Assembly (NCBI RefSeq): GCF_936270435.1
Contig: NZ_OW370567.1
Coordinates: 930,001-994,000, forward strand
Direction of reading: 5' to 3'
Length of the DNA: 64,000 nucleotides
Origin: Wolbachia endosymbiont of Oedothorax gibbosus
GTDB taxonomy: Bacteria > Pseudomonadota > Alphaproteobacteria > Rickettsiales > Anaplasmataceae
Shown here piece after piece: positions 39,189 to 48,347 of this stretch. Both the position numbers and the translations under genes were made by a program. Under the pieces are notes generated by a model. It saw only the letters and a list, made by a program, of their open reading frames with translations. It was not told the origin of the DNA and made no database searches. Position 1 is the first letter of the stretch. Every line of letters starts with the position of its first letter.

Positions 39189-40091
39189 AGACTTCTTTCA
39201 AAATTGGAAAAGAGCAAAAAATTAGTATAAAATCATACATTTAAAAGTATGAGATATGAAGAAACTAAGGAGTTAGATGAAGAGAAGTTTCGTCGTCTGA
39301 CAGGAGTAAAGAAGGCAACTTTCAACAGGATGGTAGAAATTTTAGATGAAGAAGATAGAAGGAAAAAAGCAAAAAGTGGGCGTAAAAGCAAGCTCTGTAT
39401 AGAAGACAGGCTACTTATGGCATTGGAATATCTTCGTGAATATCGGACATATTTCCACATTGGTCGAAGTTATGGTATGAGCGAAAGTACGACCTATAAA
39501 ATCATAAAGTGGATTGAAAATACATTGGTAAAACATCCGGATTTTGCATTGCCAGGGCGAAAAGAGGTTCTAAAAAGTGATATAGAATATGAGGTTTTAG
39601 TGATAGATGCAACAGAAACTCCTGTGGAAAGACCCAAAAAAAGCAAAAAAGATTTTATTCAGGAAAAAAGAAAAAGCACAGTATAAAAACACAGATTATT
39701 TCGGAAAAAGAAAGCAAAAAGATCATTTGCACGTCTTTTTCAAATGGTAGGAAACATGATTTTCGGCTTTTTAAGGAGTCAAAAGTGCACATACTACCAA
39801 GTATCAAAGTCCTAGCAGATAGCGGTTACAGAGGTCTACAAAAAATTCACGCAAATGTTGAATTGCCACATAGAAAAACGAAAAAGCACCCATTGACTAA
39901 GAAACAAAAGCAAGAAAATCAAGAGCTTGCAAGCAAAAGAGTTGTGGTTGAGAATGTAATCGGTTTGCTTAAAAGATTTAAAATTATTGCAGATAAATAT
40001 CGCAATCGGCGAAAACGTTTTGGATTGAGATTCAATTTGATAGCTGGAATTTACAATCTAGAGTTGATGATGTGAATTTTGAAAGAGGTCT
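39189..40091 (+). mobile_element. IS5-family element (second type)
   Basis: A 903-bp element with ends AGACTTCTTTCAAAATT and AATTTTGAAAGAGGTCT, flanked by ATT on both sides (39186-39188 and 40092-40094). The same left end occurs twice in the inverted repeat at 61571-61814. It interrupts the prophage recombinase gene. Confidence 0.88.
39249..40075 (+). CDS. IS5-family transposase with -1 frameshift
   Basis: The first frame (39249-39686) holds the helix-turn-helix region (RLTGVKKATFNRMVEIL, SYGMSESTTYKIIKWIE) and the first Asp in YEVLVIDATETPVERPKK. After an A-rich slip site near 39663-39675, the second frame continues to 40075 with the second Asp in KVLADSGYRGLQKIH and Glu in RVVVENVIGLLKRFKII. 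This is the DDE_Tnp_4-type organisation, in which -1 frameshifting is common, so the element may be functional. Confidence 0.82.
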
Positions 40092-40681
40092 ATTGACTTC
40101 AGCTCCATATACCTCTCAAATATATGTTTCACCGTCTTTGCTTCTTTCTCATTTATTATTAATTCTTTATCTTTTACATCATACCCTAGCGGCAAAGTTC
40201 CACCCATCCACAATCCCTGCTCCTTTGATGTTGCTATTTTATTTTTTACTCTTTCTACGATCATTTCTCTTTCTAGTTGCGCTGCTCCTGATAATACCGT
40301 TTGTACGAACTTTCCCATTGGTGTGTTATTATCAAATATTTGTGTTACTGCTATAAAATTTACTCGGTGCCTTCTAAAAAATGATGTTACTTCTATGCTG
40401 TCTTTTGTTTCTCTTGATAGCCTGTCTAATGTATATACTACTACACAATCTACTTCTCCCGCCTTTACATCTTCAAACAACTCCTTTATCGCTGGTCTTT
40501 CTAAGTTTTTTCCTGAGAACCCTCCATCATCGTACCTTTTGGGCAATACTACCCACCCTTCTTTGCTTTTTATATACTTTTCACATGCTACTCGCTGCGC
40601 ATCAAGGCTATTAAACTTTTGTTCTAGACCGTCTTCATTCGATTTTCTCGTATAAATTGCGCACCTTACCTCTTTTAGCAT
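40092..40681 (-). pseudogene. large serine recombinase, N-terminal catalytic part
   Basis: The first ~197 codons of the prophage integrase: the resolvase catalytic domain with Ser14 in IYTRKSNEDG, LDAQRVACEKYI, YDDGGFSGKNLERPA, VVVYTLDRLSRETKDS and AAQLEREMIVERVK. Cut after YMELKS by the IS at 39189-40091. The downstream remainder is at 38285. In WO prophages this recombinase lies at one end and catalyses integration, so its loss suggests this prophage cannot excise by itself. Confidence 0.9.
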
Positions 40682-40691
40682 TTTTTCCTCC

Positions 40692-41123
40692 TCAACTTAC
40701 CTTTTTACCACGCATGCCAAACAACAAAGGCCCGTTATAACTCATTCCCATTATTTTTCCTGCCACTGCTGATAATGACGTATAAAATTCTTCTCTGTAG
40801 ATCAATCCTGTATCCATTACCATTATTGCATGCGTTTCTTCACCCCTTTCTAATATCAGCTCTGTTCCCGCTGCTGGCAGTTTATCGCTACTTATTCTTT
40901 TTCCCTTCTCTAGTCGATCTGCTAGGTATTCTAGTCTTTTTGCCCCTTTTCTTGACATTTCTCCATACGCTTTCTCCTGTATTCTATATGCTAACCTCGG
41001 TATCAGATACTTCTTTGAATGTCTAGGTGCCTCTTCCTCAAATACCTTTTTCCATATTTTCCTCAGCTCTTCCAACGCTTTTTTCTCTAAACATTTTACC
41101 TCTTTTTCTACTTTTTTTTCCAT
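40692..41123 (-). CDS. DUF2924 prophage protein
   Basis: A 143-aa protein with the DUF2924 layout: LRKIWKKVFEEEAPRHSKKY, then LIPRLAYRIQEKAYG in the N-terminal half, and PAAGTELILERGEETHAIMV, YREEFYTSLSAVAGKIMGMS and YNGPLLFGMRGKK in the C-terminal half. The family is almost always found next to a large serine recombinase in prophages and is thought to be an accessory of it. Here it is directly upstream (10 bp) on the same strand. Confidence 0.88.
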   Translation of the reverse strand: MEKKVEKEVKCLEKKALEELRKIWKKVFEEEAPRHSKKYLIPRLAYRIQEKAYGEMSRKGAKRLEYLADRLEKGKRISSDKLPAAGTELILERGEETHAIMVMDTGLIYREEFYTSLSAVAGKIMGMSYNGPLLFGMRGKKVS

Positions 41124-41167
41124 ATAATCACCTTTTCAAACACAGCACTTCTGAATTTTTAAAAACG

Positions 41168-41725
41168 CTATAGCACTTTCTCATCCACAAGCTCTTCTTT
41201 TACACCTGCTGCCGTGCTTTCCCTTACTCTTTCTATAAACTCTCTCTGCTTATTTGCCATTTTTACGTTCTCTAACACTTCTATTATCTCTTTATTATTT
41301 CTTGCATAATACATTGCTGTTTTGCCAAATTTATCCTTTTGCTCTATATTCGCTCCGGCTTTTACTAGTTCTTCTACTATTTTTATCTCACTTACCATGC
41401 AGGCAAGGTGTAACGCAGCAAATTTGCTACTTCGTTCCACTGCGTTTACATCGGCTCCTGCCTTTATCAGCTCTTTTGTATTTTCTACACGTTGTCCCAT
41501 GACTGCTAAGTGCAGTGGTCTATATTGTCCCGCATCTGCCACATTTACATTCGCTCCTTTTTTGATTAATAACCTCACTTTTTTTGGATCTGGCATTCCC
41601 ACCGCGTAATGCAACATCGTCCTCCCTTTTGTGTCTTTTTTATTAATATTTTCTATTGAGTTATCTAATACCTCTTTCCAAGACTTATTAAATTCTTCTC
41701 TTTCTTTCTTACTAAATTTTGCCAT
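41168..41725 (-). CDS. ankyrin-repeat protein, prophage cluster 1
   Basis: 185 aa with four ankyrin repeats (GRTMLHYAVGMPDPKKVRLLI, QYRPLHLAVMGQRVENTKEL, FAALHLACMVSEIKIVEELV, FGKTAMYYARNNKEIIEVLE). The N-terminus KKEREEFNKSWKEVLDNSIE resembles those of the next two genes (EEKRESFSKFFKEVSSNGFK), so the three are paralogues from tandem duplication. No membrane helix. WO prophages often carry such genes next to the tail module. Confidence 0.88.
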   Translation of the reverse strand: MAKFSKKEREEFNKSWKEVLDNSIENINKKDTKGRTMLHYAVGMPDPKKVRLLIKKGANVNVADAGQYRPLHLAVMGQRVENTKELIKAGADVNAVERSSKFAALHLACMVSEIKIVEELVKAGANIEQKDKFGKTAMYYARNNKEIIEVLENVKMANKQREFIERVRESTAAGVKEELVDEKVL

Positions 41726-41755
41726 GACGTTCCTCAGCTATTAATGTAATATAAA

Positions 41756-41855
41756 GTGCCTCCAATTTGGCTCACTTTAGCGCTTAGCAAATCTTGTTTA
41801 TTTACTAGCTACTTTTTCACTTAGGGCTGTTTTGGCATAAAAAGCAAGTTTTTTT
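41756..41855. promoter_or_regulatory. Conserved leader upstream of ankyrin gene (copy A)
   Basis: The 5' region of the ankyrin gene at 41168-41725 contains GCCTCCAATTTGGCTCACTT, TTTACTAGCTACTTTTTCACTT and GTTTTGGCATAAAAAGCAAG. These recur in order upstream of the ankyrin gene at 42545-43285. Conservation of the leader between paralogues suggests shared promoter or operator elements, or simply a duplicated block. Confidence 0.5.
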
Positions 41856-41910
41856 TTGCTAAATTTACACATTTTTTCCACATATTATATTAAGATATAA
41901 ATCTATATGC

Positions 41911-42495
41911 TTAATCTGTTAAATCTACCTCCTCTAGTTGTAATTCATTTACGTTCCGTTTCTCCATTACCTCCTCTATTGCCTTGTTTGCTTCTCCATA
42001 CATCACTTCTACATCTCTCATATTCACTCCCTTCTTTTCTAGATAACTTGTCACTTTCGGGTAAATTTTTGCATAGTTTAGTGGGCTACATCCAAATTTA
42101 TCTACTGTATCAAGATCTCCTCCTGCATTTATCAGCTCTTCTATTGTTCCTATTCTTCTTGCTAAACAGGCTAAGTGTAGTGGTACTGCTTTATTGTTTG
42201 ATTTTGCATTTACTGTAGCTCCTCCTTCTATCAGCACTTTCACATTTTTTCTTCTTCCTAAAAACGCTGCTAGGTGCAACGGTGTCTCGCCTCTATTGTT
42301 TCTATCGTTTGTACCTGCTCCTTTTTCTATTAATAACTTTATTACTTCTGGCTCTGACACCTGTGCTGCTCGGTGCAATATTGTGCAACCTGCTGCGTCT
42401 TTTTCATTTATTTGTTGAAACCTGTTTTCTGATAATTCTTTCAATAACCTATCAAAAACATTCCTTGCTTCTTTCCTTGACATAACATACCTCAC
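41911..42495 (-). CDS. ankyrin-repeat protein, prophage cluster 2
   Basis: 194 aa: a helical N-terminus (SRKEARNVFDRLLKELSENR) and four ankyrin repeats (GCTILHRAAQVSEPEVIKLL, GETPLHLAAFLGRRKNVKVL, KAVPLHLACLARRIGTIEEL, FGCSPLNYAKIYPKVTSYLE), then a short helical tail. Paralogous to its two neighbours. It lies 49 bp downstream of the third ankyrin gene and is probably co-transcribed with it. Confidence 0.88.
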   Translation of the reverse strand: MRYVMSRKEARNVFDRLLKELSENRFQQINEKDAAGCTILHRAAQVSEPEVIKLLIEKGAGTNDRNNRGETPLHLAAFLGRRKNVKVLIEGGATVNAKSNNKAVPLHLACLARRIGTIEELINAGGDLDTVDKFGCSPLNYAKIYPKVTSYLEKKGVNMRDVEVMYGEANKAIEEVMEKRNVNELQLEEVDLTD

Positions 42496-42544
42496 TTTCC
42501 CTTTGAAATTTTCGCAACCAAACTCTTTTTTTTGAGCTCCCTTC

Positions 42545-43285
42545 TCACCACATCTTGCTTAAGTCTGCCTTCAACACCTCATCTATCATTTCGTTCACTT
42601 GGCTCATTATTTTGCTTGCTAAATTTTTACATTCTTTCTTTATTAGTGACTTATCTTTCTTCCTTATTTCTCCTATCTCTATTATTTTTAACTCCGGTAA
42701 ATAACTCCTATTCAACATGTCTGCTATTTCTCTCACTAGCATCTCTATTCCATAGCACGTCAGTTCTCTACTTTTTGTTATTCCTCCTTGTTTTCCAAAG
42801 AATTTCCTCGCCTTTTCACTCTCTTTGCTATCACATAGACGATACTTTTCACTTTCCCATATGTAATACATTGGTGTTGCACCATACTTATTCAGTTGAT
42901 TAACTTCAGCTCCGGCCTTTACTAGCTCTTTTATTATTTCAATTCCTGCTCCTCCTATTTTGCATGCAGAGTGCAGTGGCGTACATCCAGTAACATATTG
43001 AGTAGCATTTACTTCCGCTCCTTCCCTTAGCAGTACTTTTACATTTTCTAAGCTTTTCGCAAATACTGCACAGTGCAGTGGTGTATAACCCTTTTTATCT
43101 CTTGCATTTACCTCTGCTCCTTTTTTTATTAATAACCTCACTGTTTTGTAATCAGAGATTTCCACTGCTTGGTGTAATATCGTCTCTCCTTCTTCATTTC
43201 TTTTATTAATGTTTTTAAACCCGTTACTTGATACTTCTTTAAAAAACTTACTAAAAGATTCTCTCTTTTCCTCACTGAACTTCAT
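42545..43285 (-). CDS. ankyrin-repeat protein, prophage cluster 3
   Basis: 246 aa: ankyrin repeats at residues ~30-165 (GETILHQAVEISDYKTVRLL, GYTPLHCAVFAKSLENVKVL, GCTPLHSACKIGGAGIEIIK, YGATPMYYIWESEKYRLCDS) and a longer C-terminal helical region without recognised domain. First of the three minus-strand ankyrin genes downstream of the tail-fibre side of the baseplate genes. Confidence 0.88.
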   Translation of the reverse strand: MKFSEEKRESFSKFFKEVSSNGFKNINKRNEEGETILHQAVEISDYKTVRLLIKKGAEVNARDKKGYTPLHCAVFAKSLENVKVLLREGAEVNATQYVTGCTPLHSACKIGGAGIEIIKELVKAGAEVNQLNKYGATPMYYIWESEKYRLCDSKESEKARKFFGKQGGITKSRELTCYGIEMLVREIADMLNRSYLPELKIIEIGEIRKKDKSLIKKECKNLASKIMSQVNEMIDEVLKADLSKMW

Positions 43286-43311
43286 ACATACCTCACTATA
43301 AAAACATACGC

Positions 43312-43412
43312 CAATTTGGCTCTCTTTAGTGCAAGATCAATTTTTTTTGTTTACTTGCTACTATTTAAGTTATGTGCGTTTTGGCATGAAAAAGCAAGTC
43401 TTTTTCTTTTTA
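43312..43412. promoter_or_regulatory. Conserved leader upstream of ankyrin gene (copy B)
   Basis: Contains GCCAATTTGGCTCTCTTTAG, TTTACTTGCTACTATTTAAG and GTTTTGGCATGAAAAAGCAAG, the counterparts of the blocks at 41756-41855. No precise -35/-10 pair can be fixed. Confidence 0.5.
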
Positions 43413-43468
43413 TTTCATACACTTTAACCTATTATTAACATAATATATGAGGATATAAATATAAGTAC

Positions 43469-44629
43469 TTAACTTATTATAGATATTACTTGGTTATTTT
43501 TCCAACTTCTGTTCAAATGTCGATGTTCGTGCCACGTTAGTACGCCTGGGTAAAATACCAAAATGTAACTTTCTAACTCGTGTATTGCGTCCTTTTGCTT
43601 TAAATCTAAATTGTTTTCAAAATGAACATAGTGTTCTGCCACACCAAATCTTATAACTTTTTGGTTGGTAAAATCTTCTACCTTGTAATGGTGAGTAACG
43701 CTAAACCTTTCTAAAATCGGCTTGTATTTTAAATTCCACAGTTGTTCAGATAGTTTGCTACTTCCCAATACAAATTTATTCCCTCTTTCCTCTACACTAC
43801 TAACTGGAAAGCACGCATTTATTTCTCCCAAATTCCAACTGTCCGATAATATAACTTGCGCTTTCGCAAACTTAATTGCCGGTAATAAGCTCTGTGGTAG
43901 AGGATATAACGTTTTTAAATTATTCCACTGATGATTTCTTTCATAAATACCGTTATAATTCTTCGTGTGAGGCTCGGTTTCTCCAAGTATTGCTACATCT
44001 AGCCTATACAGATCATTACTTAATGCCTGCTCATAATGAACACGAAAAGTACTAAACTTAAAACTTGGATTTAAGATTTTTAGCTCAAATGTATTCTTCC
44101 GACCAAACGATAACACTGGTCCATCTTTTTCTATTTTTACCCCTGAATAATCCGATAACAAACTGCCAAAAAAGCTTTCATCTAAAATGAACCTGCTAAT
44201 ATTGTAGTGATCGTTAAAAATTCTCATTAGTCTCGATCTTGCAGGTAATGATAGTTTTGCCAGCTCTACTACTGCATCTACGAAGAAGTCATTTGGTACC
44301 TCTTTTATCCCTACCTGCAACTCAAAAAAGTGTTTACCGGGTGGCTCTTCAATAATTGTAATATCTTCTATATTTGCCCATTTTAATGCTATTTTCAGTG
44401 ACGCTGGTGTTCCTCTTAAACGCTGAAATTTTATTCCTTCCTCTACGGCTTTTCTTTTGTCTTTTGCCCAGCGTAGAATTTCTTCTAACCCGTATTCTTC
44501 AACCAACCACGGCAATATTTTTTCCCCTAGGCTAAATTTAAATCCTCTTATCTTGCTTGGATCAACTTTATAATCGATTGCATTAACCAGTGCTTGCTCT
44601 TGTTTTGTTGCATTTGGTGGCAGTAACAT
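43469..44629 (-). CDS. phage tail protein I (P2 gpI-like)
   Basis: 386 aa. The N-terminal half matches the gpI family: NATKQEQALVNAIDYKVD, EKILPWLVEEYGLEEIL and FQRLRGTPASLKIALKWAN. The C-terminal half is WO-specific. gpI is a baseplate wedge component of contractile-tailed phages. Its ATG overlaps the gpJ stop as TAATG, showing translational coupling. Confidence 0.85.
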   Translation of the reverse strand: MLLPPNATKQEQALVNAIDYKVDPSKIRGFKFSLGEKILPWLVEEYGLEEILRWAKDKRKAVEEGIKFQRLRGTPASLKIALKWANIEDITIIEEPPGKHFFELQVGIKEVPNDFFVDAVVELAKLSLPARSRLMRIFNDHYNISRFILDESFFGSLLSDYSGVKIEKDGPVLSFGRKNTFELKILNPSFKFSTFRVHYEQALSNDLYRLDVAILGETEPHTKNYNGIYERNHQWNNLKTLYPLPQSLLPAIKFAKAQVILSDSWNLGEINACFPVSSVEERGNKFVLGSSKLSEQLWNLKYKPILERFSVTHHYKVEDFTNQKVIRFGVAEHYVHFENNLDLKQKDAIHELESYILVFYPGVLTWHEHRHLNRSWKNNQVISIIS

Positions 44630-44912
44630 TACTCAATCTTTAAATTTCTCAAATTTGCACACTCATTCCCCAGTACCACAACATCCTCTCTTGGCTCTAT
44701 TAATTCCACGTTTTCCACTCCTTCTACGAACAAATTCGCTATTATCCATGATCTTGTAATACTCCATCCGAGTCTTTTGCTTGCTTCAAACTTTTCGATA
44801 AATTGCTTTTTAATTTCTTCCTCTGATGTTATAGAACTTATGCTAATTTTGCTGTGGATATCTATTTCCGTAATATTGCAACCAATTACTGTTACTGTAT
44901 CGGTTAAAACCC
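44629..44912 (-). pseudogene. baseplate assembly protein J, C-terminal part
   Basis: About 94 codons (VLTDTVTVIGCNITEIDIHS, EEEIKKQFIEKFEASKRLGW, ELIEPREDVVVLGNECANLR) that complete gpJ. They are separated from the N-terminal part (47254-47755) by an IS982 that itself holds an IS256. Removing both and one TTATA target copy rejoins VTRDDI to RVLTDT in frame, for 261 residues. Confidence 0.88.
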
Positions 44913-45011
44913 TTATAACCTCAGTTATGGATTAGAAAATAGATAAAAGTATAACTAAGAAGAGGGAAACAGGGTAAACTCGAGTATTTTAGTAATAATA
45001 AGAGGTTACCC

Positions 45012-45829
45012 ATGAAGAAAGATATTACAGAACTGTACTGTTGCGTCGAGGATTTTTGTCGTGCGGTAGATGATAATTTTGCAAATAGGTTCTTATCAAA
45101 CGGCAAAAAACCAACCAGAGTACCAGAAATAGCGCACTCAGAAATTCTAACCATAATCCTATTATACCATAAATCACCATGTAAAAACTTCAAGGCTTTT
45201 TATCTTTGTTATCTTCAGTTATTCTATAGATCAGAGTTTTCAAAGCTGCCTTCATATCACAGATTTATTGCCTTAAAGCCGCGAGTTTTGTGGTATTTAG
45301 CATTACTTTTGCAATGGTTTTGTGAACAAGCAAAAATGACCGGGATTTCCTACATAGATTCTACTTCAATAGCAGTATGCCATCGAAAAAGAATCTCAAG
45401 AAATAAGGTTTTCAAAGGATTAGCAGAGTTAGGAAAGAATACTTACGGCTGGTTTTTTGGTTTTAAATTACATGTAGTAATCAATGAAATAGGTGAAATT
45501 CAAGGTGTTACGCTAACCAGAGGTAACGTCGATGACAGAAAACCTGTACCAACTCTAACCAAAAAACTAACTGGACTTTTGTTTGGAGATAAGGGCTATA
45601 TAAAGAAAGAGCTCTTTGAGAAACTATTCGATAGAGGTCTAAAACTCGTCACTAAAGTGAAAAAAGGTATGAAAAATGCACTGATTTCGCTGAAAGAGAA
45701 GATTTTACTAGGGAAAAGATCGATTGTTGAAACGGTTTTTGGCTGCCTAAAAAACAAATTTGAACTTGAGCACACTCGGCATAGATCCACAGTAAATTTC
45801 TTGGTACATATTTTTTCTACCCTCATTTC
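45012..45829 (+). pseudogene. IS982-family transposase (copy 6), cut by IS256
   Basis: The first ~272 codons are identical to the other copies, including all three catalytic residues. The frame is then diverted by IS256 after FSTLIS. The missing end lies at 47185-47239. Confidence 0.9.
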
Positions 45830-47176
45830 GGGAATGTTCAAAAAAGTGTGTCAAACCGCATTTTTAATTCAACTCAATTTTCAATCTACCAGGAAAGAAA
45901 ATATCAAGTTGAGATATAGTTAAAGCCCAATTAGGTATAGCCATAATCCAATTTTGCTCTGCCTTTTTTATAGCACAATATACCTGTTTGTACAAGGCAT
46001 TTGTACTAGTAAATGAGCCCTTAGTTTTAGTGAATTTTCTAATCTGTCTATGCAACCCCTCAATAGGATTGGTGGTATAAATCAGCTTTCTAACTGGCCC
46101 AGAATACTTAAAATAACCAGATAAATTTTCCCAATTATTTTGCCACGATTTTATAACCAAAGGATATTTTTCACCCCATTTTTCTTCCAGCTCAAGCAAA
46201 TAATTCTCAGCGATTTCTTTACTTGAAGCACGATATATTTTCTTCAAATCGTTCATGAAAACTTTCACATCTTTGCTGGATACATATTTCAATGAATTCC
46301 TTATCTGATGCACTATACATAGCTGTACTTCTGCTTTAGGAAACACACTATTTATTGCTGCAGGAAAACTTTTTAGACCATCGACGCAGGCAATCAGAAT
46401 ATCCTCTACTCCTCTCTCTTTTAGGTCATTTAATACCCCTAACCAGAAGTTGGCTCCCTCACTTTCGGCTAAATAAAAGCCTAGTACCTCTTTTCTGCCA
46501 TTTTGATCTACGCCTAATATATTATACATGCATTTACTTACGCAATGCCCGTCCTCCTTAACTTTGAAAAACATGCCATCCATGAACACTATTGGGTACA
46601 CAGACTGCAATGGGCGACTACGCCATTCGTTGATTACCGGTAGCAATTTGTCGGTAATACTTGATATCTCTGCCGCCGATATTTTGTGATCATAAATTTC
46701 CTCAACGTGTGACGCTATATCTCTATAACTCATACCACTGGCAAATGTGCTCAAGATCTTCGTTTCAAGCTCTGGATGTAAGTTTGTTTGCCTTTTTTTG
46801 ACTATTTGCGGCTCAAAACTTCCTTCTCTATCCCTTGGCGTCAAAAGTTCAAATGAACCGGCACTTGTCCTTAAAGTCTTTCCATTTCTCCCATTTCTTC
46901 GATTATTTTCTTCGCTTTCAGCCAACAAGTGATTTTCTATTTCACCTTCCAAACTTGCCTCCAGCAGCTTTTTTATCAATGGTGTTAATACTCCGTCCCT
47001 TCCCGTCAGCGGCCTTCCTTCTCGTATAGACGACAGGATATTTGTTTCTAATTCTTTATAATCTACCAATCCAGTAGTTTTATTTGCTATTCTTTGATTC
47101 ATATGTGAAACCTCCATTTTTTTTATATCAATTTATTACTTTTTTTTCGGTTTGACACACTTTTTTGAACATTCCC
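45830..47176 (-). mobile_element. IS256-family element
   Basis: A 1,347-bp element with long inverted repeats (GGGAATGTTCAAAAAAGTGT on the left; complement on the right). It is flanked by the 8-bp duplication CTCATTTC (45822-45829 and 47177-47184), the size typical of IS256. Its terminus also occurs alone at 16077-16127. Confidence 0.93.
45864..47117 (-). CDS. IS256-family transposase (mutator type)
   Basis: 417 aa: LTGRDGVLTPLIKKLLEASL and AEESNNRR-like N-terminus; catalytic Asp in YPIVFMDGMFFKVKEDG, second Asp in ILIACVDGLKSFPAAINSVF, and Glu in YTTNPIEGLHRQIRKFTKTK. TGGAGG precedes the start. Complete, with the expected length for the family. Confidence 0.95.
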   Translation of the reverse strand: MEVSHMNQRIANKTTGLVDYKELETNILSSIREGRPLTGRDGVLTPLIKKLLEASLEGEIENHLLAESEENNRRNGRNGKTLRTSAGSFELLTPRDREGSFEPQIVKKRQTNLHPELETKILSTFASGMSYRDIASHVEEIYDHKISAAEISSITDKLLPVINEWRSRPLQSVYPIVFMDGMFFKVKEDGHCVSKCMYNILGVDQNGRKEVLGFYLAESEGANFWLGVLNDLKERGVEDILIACVDGLKSFPAAINSVFPKAEVQLCIVHQIRNSLKYVSSKDVKVFMNDLKKIYRASSKEIAENYLLELEEKWGEKYPLVIKSWQNNWENLSGYFKYSGPVRKLIYTTNPIEGLHRQIRKFTKTKGSFTSTNALYKQVYCAIKKAEQNWIMAIPNWALTISQLDIFFPGRLKIELN

Positions 47177-47253
47177 CTCATTTCTTATTCAATGCAATCG
47201 AAAAAGCCCTGTATTTCTCAGCTTTACTTCGTTGGTTAATCCATAACTGGGGT

Positions 47254-47755
47254 TTATATCATCTCTAGTAACCTGCTTTTTTACAATTTCTAGTAGCTCT
47301 TCTGACACTATGCCAGTTTGTGTTGATAAGATTGAAATTTGCACACTTCCAGCCACTGGTGATTCTACTAATGCATCCTTTACTCTACTATCTGCTGAGA
47401 GTGCTTGATACCTATAATACTCCTTGCTCCCACACGTGCTTGAGCCTACTATTTTTGCTTTTACCTTCTTTCTAAATCTTTCATCATCATCTTCTTTTTG
47501 CCTCTCTACTCCATAAAACTCAGCCAAATTATCAAGATCTTCTCCTGTCGCAAATTTAAGTAAGTTACTCTTTACTGCTTCATTTATTCTTTCTCTAAGC
47601 AAAAGTTCTCTCCATGCTGCTACCTCCAGAATCTTTATTGCTGGATCGGATTCTACTAACGCTGAAAAGGTTTCATCTCTACACACTAACTCTTCCTTCA
47701 TTCTGGAAAAGATCTCCTCAAAGTTCAGTGGTTCGATAATATTTGGCTGCTGCAT
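47254..47755 (-). pseudogene. baseplate assembly protein J, N-terminal part
   Basis: 167 codons of the P2 gpJ/T4 gp6-like wedge protein: EPLNFEEIFSRMKEELVCRD, LKFATGEDLDNLAEFYGVER, RFRKKVKAKIVGSSTCGSKE and DALVESPVAGSVQISILSTQ. The frame currently ends in IS982 (NPSYGLTNE...). The start is 2 bp after the gpW stop. The rest of the gene is at 44629-44912. Confidence 0.9.
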
Positions 47756-47757
47756 AT

Positions 47758-48093
47758 TTACACTACAATTCCATCAAAATGAATGTTTTTCCCGTTTGCC
47801 AGATAAACTCCTTCAAGTGAAATAGTTATTTTTCCTTCTTTTACTCCTTCAACTTTTACTTTTTCTAACTTAAATCTCTTTTCCCATTTTTCCAAAGCTT
47901 CTCCTGTTGCTGCATATATCTCAAGTGTTAAATCTCTATTTATTGGCTTATCCACCAATTCAAATAATCTTGACCCATAATCTCTCCTCATTACTCTGCT
48001 ATTAATAGGGGTAGTTAAAATATCTACGACAGATTGCTTTAAGTGCTCTATTCCTTCTAACGCTTTTCCTGTTTTAGCATTCATGCCTCTCAT
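47758..48093 (-). CDS. baseplate protein W (gp25-like)
   Basis: 111 aa: the GPW/gp25 domain with IEHLKQSVVDILTTPINSRV and MRRDYGSRLFELVDKPINRD. This is a wedge component and probable lysozyme-like fold of the baseplate. It overlaps the PAAR gene by 4 bp and precedes gpJ, the usual P2-like order. Confidence 0.92.
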   Translation of the reverse strand: MRGMNAKTGKALEGIEHLKQSVVDILTTPINSRVMRRDYGSRLFELVDKPINRDLTLEIYAATGEALEKWEKRFKLEKVKVEGVKEGKITISLEGVYLANGKNIHFDGIVV

Positions 48094-48344
48094 TCTGCAA
48101 ATACATTTTTGCTAACACCTATCACCTTAAACCCACACGATACCAAGTCTCCTGTTCTCACTACACCAATACCATTCACAAATACGCTGTTTGAACCTTG
48201 TATTAGCTTCTCTCCCAGAGTTAAGATATCTCCTTTTCGACACACAGATCTACCATTTACAAATACGTCTTCACTTCCACTCATACAAACATGTGCCGGT
48301 ATTCCACTGCAATAATCTCCTACACAAACGATTGCTTTACCCAT
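48090..48344 (-). CDS. PAAR-domain tail-tip protein
   Basis: 84 aa with repeated glycine-rich hairpins typical of PAAR spike tips (VCVGDYCSGIPAHVCMSGSE, VCRKGDILTLGEKLIQGSNS, VVRTGDLVSCGFKVIGVSKN). It would cap the gpV spike that pierces the target membrane. It lies 3 bp after gpV. Confidence 0.88.
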   Translation of the reverse strand: MGKAIVCVGDYCSGIPAHVCMSGSEDVFVNGRSVCRKGDILTLGEKLIQGSNSVFVNGIGVVRTGDLVSCGFKVIGVSKNVFAE

Positions 48345-48347
48345 ATA

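Larger units (their letters stand above)
44918..47253 (+). mobile_element. IS982 element, copy 6, interrupted by IS256
   Basis: An IS982 copy on the plus strand flanked by TTATA (44913-44917 and 47254-47258). It is 981 bp long once the IS256 and its duplication are removed. It splits the gpJ gene. Confidence 0.93.
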
